Of a DNA stretch of 5,178 nt, positions 1-4,615 are shown one piece after another. The stretch is from the NCBI GenBank assembly GCA_937967875.1, contig CALBTQ010000408.1, forward strand, positions 1 through 5,178, read 5' to 3'. The position numbers were made by a program, and so were the translations under genes. Within the stretch, counting starts at the first letter, position 1. Every line of letters begins with the position of its first letter. The stretch is from an uncultured Pseudomonadota bacterium (GTDB lineage Bacteria; Lernaellota; Lernaellaia; Lernaellales; Lernaellaceae). The notes below the pieces were generated by a model. That model was given only the letters and a program-made list of their open reading frames with translations. It was not told where the DNA came from and made no database searches.

Positions 1-44
1 CACCGAGATCTACACTCTTTCCCTACACGACGCTCTTCCGATCT
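1..44 (+). other. Illumina P5/Read-1 adapter (artefact)
   Basis: These 44 bases match the TruSeq universal (P5/Read 1) adapter from its CACCGAGATCTACAC part to its final CTCTTCCGATCT. The first 14 bases of the full adapter are absent. The segment is library-derived, not genomic; real sequence begins at 45. Recognised from memory of the adapter sequence and matched by eye over the full length. Confidence 0.98.
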
Positions 45-89
45 CGCGAGCGAATAAAAAAAGTCATGCATTTTTCCGGAACTTTTTTC

Positions 90-139
90 GTTAAACGCGG
101 TCGATTGGATTGGTTAATCCGTTATTTTTGGCGTTAATC
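90..139. repeat. Spaced GTTAA(T/A)C repeats upstream of the endopeptidase gene
   Basis: GTTAATC occurs exactly at 113-119 and 133-139, 20 bases apart, so roughly on the same face of the helix. A variant GTTAAAC lies at 90-96. The pattern could be a set of regulator half-sites upstream of the promoter at 226-254. In AT-rich DNA a 7-base repeat can also arise by chance, so this is only suggestive. Confidence 0.25.
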
Positions 140-225
140 GGCCGGTTTTATGCAAAGAGGTGTGCAACTAAGGAGAAATAAATAACTGCAAAATCTACAG
201 TTTTTGTCGTGTTACTAAATTATTC

Positions 226-254
226 TTGCATCATCCGGTTTGATTAAATAAAAT
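226..254 (+). promoter_or_regulatory. Candidate sigma70-type promoter for the endopeptidase lipoprotein
   Basis: A -35-like TTGCAT (226-231) is followed after exactly 17 bases by TAAAAT (249-254), which matches the -10 consensus at five of six positions. The -35 matches only its TTG core. Transcription would start near 261, giving a leader of about 37 bases before the ATG at 298. Position and spacing are good; the match is moderate. Confidence 0.4.
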
Positions 255-297
255 CTTTCGAAAATACCCACTCACAGAAAGGCGAAAGTGAGGGTAG

Positions 298-1791
298 ATG
301 AAGCGCATATTCCTGTTGATAATCCTGCTAACTCTGATCAGCGCCTGCAGTTTGATTCCAATTCGTACTGCCACCAACACGCCTCCTGCCGATGAAACGA
401 CGCCGCCGCCGGCCGAGGAACCACTTGCCGACGATGGCGACGGCGAAGCGGCAGAGTTGACTCCCGACGAAATGGCCGATCTGCCGCCTGCCGAAGGCGA
501 CGAAGACGAAGAAGACGATTTATTGCAGGAGGACGTTCAGGTCGAGGCGCCGCCGGTTGCCGAGGGCAAACCGGGAGAGATCCCCTTCGCCAATCTGACC
601 GACGCCGATATCAAGAAAATGTTGGCGGAAAATCCGGCTTCGCTGGGCAGCATTTCGATGGGTCGCACCAACGGCGGTTCGTTGTTCAATGCGGTGCAGA
701 TGCCGGAAAATCCGATGTGGAAGATCAACAATCCGCGCGAGACCTGGGGCACGCAGGAGACGGTCGATTTCATCGTCGCTACGCTGACCGAGGTCAACCG
801 TCAATACCCCGATTCGCCGCCGCTGATTGTCGGCGACATCAGCGATCAGGACGGCGGTCCGCTCAACCGGCACGTCAGCCATCAGGCCGGTCGCGACGTC
901 GATCTGGGTTTCTATTACAACGACGCCGCGACGTGGTTCACGCCCGGCAGTTCCGGCAACCTCGACCTGGCGCGCAACTGGGCGCTGGTGCGGGCGTTGC
1001 TGGCCAAGACCGACGTCGAGTTGATTCTGGTCGACCGCAACATTCAGATTCTCTTGTACAACTACGCGCGCGCCCACGGCGAAGACGAAGCGTTTCTGGA
1101 CAGCGTGTTTCAGTATCCCGGCGGCAAACCCAACCGCATCATCCGCCATGCCCGTCGGCACCACACGCACTACCACGTGCGGTTTTACAATCTCCAGGCG
1201 CAGGAAATGGGCCGGCGCGCCTACGGACCGCTGTTGGAAGCCAAGCTGATCAAACCGCCGACGTATTACGTGTATCACAAGGTGAAACGCGGGCAGACGC
1301 TGGGTCACCTGGCGCGGCGCTACGGCACGTCGGTCGCGGCAATCAAAAGCGCCAACGGTCTGCGCAGCAACATCATCCGCGCCGGCAAGAGCTATCGCAT
1401 CCCCCGTCGCGGCGGCGTGCGGCCCACGATGGCCGCGGTGGTCGTACCGCCGCGTCACATTCCGCCCGATCCGGTGATGGTGGCGAAAAACGAAGACGAA
1501 CCGGTCGCCAAGAACGTGCCCGAAGAACACATGCAACTGGCGGTGAAACCGGCCACCGTGACCGGAGCGGACACCACTCCGGTCAAACCGGCGACGGTCA
1601 AGCCCGCACCGGTCAAAGCCAAGTCGAATCTGAAGCGGGTTCGTTATTCGGTGAAGTCGGGCGACAACCTGTGGTCCATCGCACGGCGTCACGGCGTGCA
1701 CGTCAAGGACATCAAGCGGTGGAACGGTCTCAAGTCCGACCGACTCAAGCCGGGCCAGCGTCTGACCTTGTACGTCAAGCCGGCCGCCTGA
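298..1791 (+). CDS. MepA-like murein endopeptidase lipoprotein with two LysM domains
   Basis: A 497-residue cell-wall hydrolase. Residues 1-17 are a lipoprotein signal with lipobox I-S-A-C17; Ser at +2 fits outer-membrane sorting under the E. coli Lol rule. Residues 24-90 form a Pro-rich linker with about 24 Asp/Glu and no Lys/Arg. The M74 (MepA, LAS-type) domain covers about 115-320. RHVSHQAGRDVDLGF supplies zinc ligands H195 and D202, and the later H288-x2-H291-x-H293 cluster supplies the HxH half; both spacings match E. coli MepA (H113/D120, H206/H209/H211). Known MepA cleaves D-Ala-mDAP (and mDAP-mDAP) crosslinks in the periplasm and resists penicillin. LysM domains lie at about 323-369 and 449-493, joined by a basic linker with VKPATV/VKPAPV repeats. 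E. coli MepA is about 274 aa and lacks LysM, so this is an enlarged, anchored form. The ATG is chosen because the signal peptide starts there; GAGGG at 290-294 is only 3 bases away, so the ribosome site is weak. Alternative: a non-MepA LAS peptidase, less likely. Confidence 0.93.
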   Translation: MKRIFLLIILLTLISACSLIPIRTATNTPPADETTPPPAEEPLADDGDGEAAELTPDEMADLPPAEGDEDEEDDLLQEDVQVEAPPVAEGKPGEIPFANLTDADIKKMLAENPASLGSISMGRTNGGSLFNAVQMPENPMWKINNPRETWGTQETVDFIVATLTEVNRQYPDSPPLIVGDISDQDGGPLNRHVSHQAGRDVDLGFYYNDAATWFTPGSSGNLDLARNWALVRALLAKTDVELILVDRNIQILLYNYARAHGEDEAFLDSVFQYPGGKPNRIIRHARRHHTHYHVRFYNLQAQEMGRRAYGPLLEAKLIKPPTYYVYHKVKRGQTLGHLARRYGTSVAAIKSANGLRSNIIRAGKSYRIPRRGGVRPTMAAVVVPPRHIPPDPVMVAKNEDEPVAKNVPEEHMQLAVKPATVTGADTTPVKPATVKPAPVKAKSNLKRVRYSVKSGDNLWSIARRHGVHVKDIKRWNGLKSDRLKPGQRLTLYVKPAA

Positions 1792-1811
1792 TCGTCCTAT
1801 CGATTATTTTT
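1789..1811 (+). terminator. Weak terminator-like hairpin between convergent genes
   Basis: TGATCG (1789-1794) can pair with CGATTA (1801-1806), including one G-T wobble, around a 6-base loop, followed by five T (1807-1811). It overlaps the endopeptidase stop codon and the 3' end of the DUF3783 gene. The stem is short and AT-rich, so function as an intrinsic terminator is doubtful. No T-run follows the stem on the minus strand. Nothing better lies in the 12-base gap. Confidence 0.2.
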
Positions 1812-2259
1812 CTTCGGGAGCCGGCGCGCCCTGCGCCTGCCGACGGGCCATCATCGCCTTGTGTTCCTGCAACAGTTCGAGCAGCAATTGCCGCAGCATG
1901 AAATTCATATTCGCCGGCGTCGTGGCGGCGAACATCGGTCGCGGCAGTCCGGTCGAGCCGTAGCGGTTGATCAGCGCGTGGATTTCCTGATTGGACATGC
2001 CCGACAACAACAGAAAACGAGGCAGTTTGTCGGGCGGCGCCGGATTGTCTTCGACCGGCCGGCTCAGCGCGTCGCCGAGAGTTTTCTCCAGCATGTTGGC
2101 CGTGCACAGGCGCAGCCTGATTTTATCGGTGAACGTTTTATCGACGAATTCCTTGAGCAGCACCACTTCGTTGGCTTGAAAGCCGCCGATTAAAATGATG
2201 CGCGGGCCGGGCCCGCGCTGATTACTGTCGTCGAGCTTGCGAAACGTCGCATCGGTCAT
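1804..2259 (-). CDS. DUF3783 domain protein
   Basis: A 151-residue soluble protein with no signal peptide. Residues about 81-132 resemble DUF3783: a hydrophobic strand with RFLLLSGMSNQE, then helix-forming residues, then AATTPANMNFMLRQLLLEL. This fits the family pattern of a G-(F/M)-x-x-x-E turn and a T-x-x-N-x-x-x-x-L-x-x-L ending. The first half (about 20-66) looks like a divergent copy of the same unit (RIILIGGFQANE, then CTANMLEKTLGDAL). The C-terminal 20 residues are charged, Ala/Pro-rich and probably disordered. The family has no established biochemical role that I know of, and none is claimed here. The ATG at 2259 has an AAGGA about 9 bases upstream. It starts 18 bases after the lipid kinase stop on the same strand, so the two are probably co-transcribed. 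Alternative: an unrelated alpha/beta protein; the family call rests on motif recognition. Confidence 0.8.
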   Translation of the reverse strand: MTDATFRKLDDSNQRGPGPRIILIGGFQANEVVLLKEFVDKTFTDKIRLRLCTANMLEKTLGDALSRPVEDNPAPPDKLPRFLLLSGMSNQEIHALINRYGSTGLPRPMFAATTPANMNFMLRQLLLELLQEHKAMMARRQAQGAPAPEEK

Positions 2260-2277
2260 TCAGCCGCGTCCTTTCGT

Positions 2278-3333
2278 TTACGACGCCCCACCCTCCCTTT
2301 CGTTCATGGCGGCCAGCGAGGCGTTCAGGTCGAGCATCTCGGGCATGAAATCGGAGATTTTCACTTCCACTTGCTTGCGATACCCTTCGGGATCGCCGCC
2401 GAGCTGGAACGGCGCATCGATTTTGGTTTCGATAAGAATGTGCTTAACGAGGAAATCATTCAAGCCCGGATCTTCCCACGTGCCGGTCCAGATGGGTTTG
2501 ATGTGCGACAGCACGTTCGTCGCGGTCACGTCGGCGACGCGGAAATTGAAATAGTCCGGCTTGGCCATCGAGAACGGATAGACCTTCAGCCCGTAGCCGT
2601 AATTTTCCGTCGTGCCGAAACCGGCGATAAGACTGCTGCCTTCGTAAATCACCTCGCCCTGTTTCACCGGCAGTTCCTGGATGCCCGTTGAACACGAGGC
2701 GCGGTACACCGGCTCGGGCGACAGGTTGGTCACCTTCATGTCGATGTGGAATTTTTTGAACAGCACCGTGGGCACCGAGGAAAAAATCACCGCCCACATA
2801 TAGCCGACCAGACTGTTGCTCATCTTCCAGAGGAAGCCCTTGGTGAACTTGTTTTTCAGGTTGATGTAGTCGTTGAGCACCAGCGCGTCCACGCCCATGC
2901 CGCCGAAATGGAACATGCGTCCTTCGGCTTCCATCATGTTGAATTTGGCGAAGCGCAGATCCTCGTCGCGCATCTGCCGCAACCGCCAGATCGGCTCGAC
3001 CTTCGGCGGCACGCCCAACTGCCAGGCCCAACCGTTTCCGGTGCCCAGCTTCAAAATGCCGAAGCGCGGCACGCTGTAATCGCCGCCGGCCGCGTTGAGC
3101 TGGTTCACCTTCAGGCGCATCTGCTCGATGATGCGCATGATCGTGCCGTCGCCGCCGCCGCACAGCACCAGCGGGTAGCGCTTTTTGATGATCTCGTCGA
3201 GGCTGGCGTCGGACTGTTCGATCGTCCGTGTGATGTACAGGTCCTCGACGTCCACGTGTTGCGAAACCATGCGCAGCGTGCTCTGCCGCACCTTGCGCGC
3301 CTTCATGTTCAAAGCCACGGCGAACTGTTTAAT
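2278..3333 (-). CDS. Diacylglycerol kinase-family lipid kinase (probable ATT start)
   Basis: Predicted ATP-dependent lipid kinase of the DAGK/YegS/sphingosine-kinase fold, 351 residues from the ATT at 3333. Motifs in order: first strand FAVALNMKAR (4-13), where N9 matches the family's N-P-x-(A/S)-G turn; nucleotide-binding GGGDGT (59-64); LGTGNGWA (96-103), equivalent to the family's GTGN-D-(F/L)-A; FGGMGVDA (143-150); and a C-terminal GGDPEG (312-317) where relatives carry D-G-E. The substrate (diacylglycerol, a long-chain base or another lipid) cannot be read from sequence. No ATG, GTG or TTG lies in frame between the upstream stop (3394-3396) and GTG 3318. That GTG has no Shine-Dalgarno near it and would delete most of strand 1. 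ATT at 3331-3333 sits 5 bases after a perfect AGGAGGT. The conservative alternative is 2278-3318 (346 aa). It lies upstream of the DUF3783 gene and 119 bases downstream of rhaD. Confidence 0.9.
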   Translation of the reverse strand: MKQFAVALNMKARKVRQSTLRMVSQHVDVEDLYITRTIEQSDASLDEIIKKRYPLVLCGGGDGTIMRIIEQMRLKVNQLNAAGGDYSVPRFGILKLGTGNGWAWQLGVPPKVEPIWRLRQMRDEDLRFAKFNMMEAEGRMFHFGGMGVDALVLNDYINLKNKFTKGFLWKMSNSLVGYMWAVIFSSVPTVLFKKFHIDMKVTNLSPEPVYRASCSTGIQELPVKQGEVIYEGSSLIAGFGTTENYGYGLKVYPFSMAKPDYFNFRVADVTATNVLSHIKPIWTGTWEDPGLNDFLVKHILIETKIDAPFQLGGDPEGYRKQVEVKISDFMPEMLDLNASLAAMNEREGGAS

Positions 3334-3338
3334 GGTCC

Positions 3339-3345
3339 ACCTCCT
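3339..3345 (-). promoter_or_regulatory. Consensus Shine-Dalgarno that decides the lipid kinase start
   Basis: On the minus strand 3345-3339 reads AGGAGGT, the full anti-16S consensus, followed by GGACC and then ATT (3333-3331). The 5-base gap is normal for initiation. The next standard start in frame, GTG at 3318, is 20 bases from the Shine-Dalgarno, too far for it to serve. This is the main evidence for ATT initiation. Confidence 0.75.
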
Positions 3346-3349
3346 CGTC

Positions 3350-3364
3350 CAGGGGAAACCCCTG
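3350..3364 (-). repeat. GC hairpin directly upstream of the kinase Shine-Dalgarno
   Basis: On the minus strand CAGGGG-TTT-CCCCTG forms a perfect 6-bp stem with a 3-base loop. It ends 4 bases before AGGAGGT. No U-run follows, so it does not look like a rho-independent terminator for rhaD. It could stabilise a processed transcript end or influence ribosome access. A second, smaller stem, GCAG-GAAA-CTGC (3433-3422, minus strand, GNRA-type loop), lies 19 bases after the rhaD stop in the same 119-base gap. Confidence 0.55.
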
Positions 3365-3452
3365 TGCGCCCCGTGCGGGATTGTCTTGCAGTTTCAACTT
3401 GGTAATCCGAAAGAGAAGGTAGCAGTTTCCTGCGGACGAAAACAAGCCGTTT

Positions 3453-4277
3453 CTACCATTTGGTCGGTAAATTGAACGCGACGATCAACTCTTCGATCTG
3501 TTCCTTGGTCAATCCCTGCGGCGTCTGCCCGGTCTGTAGGCAGGTGAGCAGGATCTGCGCGGCCTTGTTGGCCGTGTCGATCAGGTCGAAGGCCTCGACG
3601 ATGTCGCGGCCGGTGGCCAGGCAGCCGTGCTTTTCCCACAGCGTGACGCGATGACCTTTCTCCAGCGCCGTCGCCGTGGCCGTCGCCAGCTCCTGCGTGC
3701 CGGTGCGGATGTAGGGAATCAAACCGATGCCGTGCGGAATGAGAATCACCACCTCGGGCAACATCGCCCACAAGGCGCGGTTGAGCGCGGTCTGATCGAG
3801 GTACGGCGGCAGATGCGTCAAGGCGATCAGTTCGTGCGGATGCGTGTGCAGCACGACGCGCTCCACGGAGCCGTTGCGGTGCAGCACCTCGTGCATCTGC
3901 AGGTGCGAAACGAGTTCGCTGGTCGGGCGAAAATCGGGATTGTCGTTGCCGCCCCACACAAGCCGGTAACCGTCGCCTGCTTCATTGAGATGCGCGATCG
4001 CTGCGTTGGCCGCCGGGTCCGCCGCCAGATCGCGAAACCGTTTGCCGGTGCCGGTCACAAAATAATATTTGCCGGCCAGGGCGGGGTAGGCGCGCGGCAG
4101 TCGGCGCAGGGGCAGGTCGTCGATCGCATTGCGTTTATCGATCGTCTCGCTGACGTCGGCCGAAAAATTGCCGCCGTTGGCCTCGGCCCAGCCGCGTTGC
4201 CACAGGTAGCCGGCGATCTCGCGCACGTCGTTGAGCCACCGGTTGTACGTCGCGTGAAATTTCACCTTGCCGCTCAT
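3453..4277 (-). CDS. rhaD: Rhamnulose-1-phosphate aldolase
   Basis: A class II, zinc-dependent aldolase that cleaves L-rhamnulose 1-phosphate to dihydroxyacetone phosphate and L-lactaldehyde in the cytoplasm, the last step of the phosphorylative L-rhamnose pathway. From ATG 4277 the protein has 274 residues, the E. coli RhaD length. Visible features: RGWAEANGGN (28-37), the phosphate-binding TGTGK (75-79), DPAAN (87-91), PTSE with catalytic-type E121, zinc ligands H144 and H146 in LHTHPHELIALT, and third ligand H217 in KHG. These align with E. coli E117, H141, H143 and H212. LIDTANKAAQ near 232-241 is also RhaD-like. GGAGG lies 4 bases before this ATG, which fixes the start. The frame stays open upstream to 4487, but that part has no RhaD homology and is rejected. 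No rhaA, rhaB, transporter or RhaS/R is in the window, so specificity rests on sequence resemblance; another class II aldolase substrate such as fuculose 1-phosphate is less likely. Confidence 0.93.
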   Translation of the reverse strand: MSGKVKFHATYNRWLNDVREIAGYLWQRGWAEANGGNFSADVSETIDKRNAIDDLPLRRLPRAYPALAGKYYFVTGTGKRFRDLAADPAANAAIAHLNEAGDGYRLVWGGNDNPDFRPTSELVSHLQMHEVLHRNGSVERVVLHTHPHELIALTHLPPYLDQTALNRALWAMLPEVVILIPHGIGLIPYIRTGTQELATATATALEKGHRVTLWEKHGCLATGRDIVEAFDLIDTANKAAQILLTCLQTGQTPQGLTKEQIEELIVAFNLPTKW

Positions 4278-4314
4278 TGCGCCTCCGTCAGTTGCCGGTA
4301 TGAAATGCGTGCCG

Positions 4315-4323
4315 AGTGTAGCA
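4315..4323 (-). promoter_or_regulatory. Candidate extended -10 promoter for rhaD
   Basis: On the minus strand 4323-4315 reads TGCTACACT, that is TG-N followed by a -10-like TACACT (four of six consensus bases). It lies 37 bases before the rhaD ATG. No good -35 is present upstream, although an extended -10 can partly compensate. The palindrome CCCGCGCGGG (4326-4335) occupies the spacer and could be an operator. The call is tentative. Confidence 0.3.
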
Positions 4324-4405
4324 CGCCCGCGCGGGAAAACCAGGGCCGGGGATAATCCCGGGACTTGGATTTTGTTTGAGTTTCGGCCGACGGAAAGCTT
4401 TGGGC

Positions 4406-4434
4406 GCCACGATCTTGTTCCGTAGGAAAGTGGC
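4406..4434. repeat. Imperfect nested hairpin in the intergenic region
   Basis: GCCAC (4406-4410) and GTGGC (4430-4434) are inverted, and inside them TTCC-GTA-GGAA (4418-4428) forms a second small stem. The two stems are separated by an unpaired 7-base side, so stability is modest. It is the first of three consecutive hairpins in this gap. Confidence 0.35.
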
Positions 4435-4454
4435 CGTGTTTGATTATTTACAAG

Positions 4455-4483
4455 CACAGCTTTCGCCAATAGCGAAAACTGTG
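4455..4483. repeat. Long near-perfect hairpin
   Basis: The left arm is CACAG (4455-4459), one mismatched base, then TTTCGC (4461-4466). The right arm is GCGAAA (4472-4477), one mismatched base, then CTGTG (4479-4483). The loop is CAATA. That is 11 paired bases with a single C/A mismatch, the strongest dyad in the non-coding DNA here. No T-run follows on either strand, so it is not an obvious terminator. It may be an operator, an mRNA leader element or part of a small RNA. Confidence 0.65.
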
Positions 4484-4510
4484 GCACATGGAAAGAGCGT
4501 CATCCTCTTT

Positions 4511-4525
4511 TTTGGCGAAGCCAAA
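4511..4525. repeat. Hairpin containing the GCGAAGC mini-hairpin motif
   Basis: TTTGGC (4511-4516) and GCCAAA (4520-4525) pair perfectly around a GAA triloop. Its core GCGAAGC (4515-4521) is known from biophysical work as an unusually stable single-stranded DNA mini-hairpin. The bases TTGGCGAA (4512-4519) are also the exact complement of TTCGCCAA (4462-4469) in the preceding hairpin, so the two structures can compete. Confidence 0.55.
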
Positions 4526-4537
4526 GGTGTGTTCCCA

Positions 4538-4558
4538 GTTGTCGCCCCTGTTGTCGCC
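4538..4558. repeat. Short direct repeat GTTGTCGCC upstream of the SDR promoter
   Basis: GTTGTCGCC occurs at 4538-4546 and again at 4550-4558, with a 12-base period and a 3-base spacer. The second copy ends 5 bases before the -35 box at 4564. This placement suits an activator or repressor half-site pair, though short tandem similarity could also be chance. Confidence 0.4.
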
Positions 4559-4563
4559 ATCCT

Positions 4564-4591
4564 TTGACCATCGACGGAAGAGGAATATACT
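4564..4591 (+). promoter_or_regulatory. Near-consensus sigma70 promoter for the SDR gene
   Basis: TTGACC (4564-4569) and TATACT (4586-4591) each match the -35 and -10 consensus at five of six positions, with a 16-base spacer. Transcription would begin near 4598, leaving a leader of about 18 bases that contains CGGAG (4604-4608), 7 bases before the ATG. This is the clearest promoter in the window. Confidence 0.65.
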
Positions 4592-4615
4592 GAATCATCA
4601 CAACGGAGCACGATC

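Larger units (their letters stand above)
45..297. other. AT-rich non-coding leader upstream of the endopeptidase gene
   Basis: This stretch is much more AT-rich than the genes and has frequent stops in every frame. It holds small motifs: an A/T inverted repeat (AAAAAAGT at 57-64 against ACTTTTTT at 81-88), the palindrome TTCCGGAA at 74-81, and a small hairpin GGATT-GGTT-AATCC at 107-120. GTTAATC occurs at 113-119 and 133-139, with the related GTTAAAC at 90-96. An AAGGAGA at 170-176 looks like a Shine-Dalgarno but no credible reading frame follows it. I read the region as promoter and 5' leader DNA; the left part may be the tail of the previous intergenic region. Confidence 0.6.
4278..4615. 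other. Divergent intergenic region rich in inverted repeats
   Basis: This 338-base gap separates divergent rhaD and the SDR gene. From the rhaD side it contains a candidate promoter with an extended -10 (4315-4323), the palindrome CCCGCGCGGG (4326-4335), an inverted repeat GGGAT-A-ATCCC (4349-4359), the palindrome AAAGCTTT (4394-4401), three hairpins (4406-4434, 4455-4483, 4511-4525), a direct repeat (4538-4558) and a strong promoter facing the SDR gene (4564-4591). I see no convincing small protein: a 63-codon plus-strand frame from TTG at 4376 lacks a Shine-Dalgarno and known motifs. Confidence 0.7.

Noticed and set aside
150..185. 11-codon frame in the endopeptidase leader (possible leader peptide)
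   Set aside because: No Shine-Dalgarno before it, no attenuator structure after it, and this length is expected by chance.
520..1701. Long minus-strand open frame opposite the endopeptidase gene
   Set aside because: It is the antisense shadow of a GC-rich gene: Arg/His/Val-rich, without domains or a ribosome site, while the plus-strand protein has clear domains.
717..1901. Long second plus-strand frame inside the endopeptidase gene
   Set aside because: It overlaps the real gene out of frame, with Arg/Ser/Gln-rich low-complexity composition typical of a shifted reading.
3350..3364. Hairpin as a rho-independent terminator of rhaD
   Set aside because: It has a good GC stem but no U-run on the minus strand; it is followed by a Shine-Dalgarno instead.
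2746..3405. Plus-strand open frame opposite the lipid kinase
   Set aside because: It is antisense to a gene with intact kinase motifs; His/Arg-rich with no recognisable domain.
3627..4355. Plus-strand open frame opposite rhaD
   Set aside because: It is antisense to a well-supported enzyme, with no motif and Arg/Gln/His-rich composition.
4278..4487. N-terminal extension of the rhaD frame up to 4487
   Set aside because: The extra 70 residues have no resemblance to RhaD; ATG 4277 has a GGAGG 4 bases upstream and gives exactly the family length of 274.
4376..4567. 63-codon plus-strand frame in the divergent intergenic region
   Set aside because: TTG start, no Shine-Dalgarno, runs through the hairpins, and resembles no known protein.
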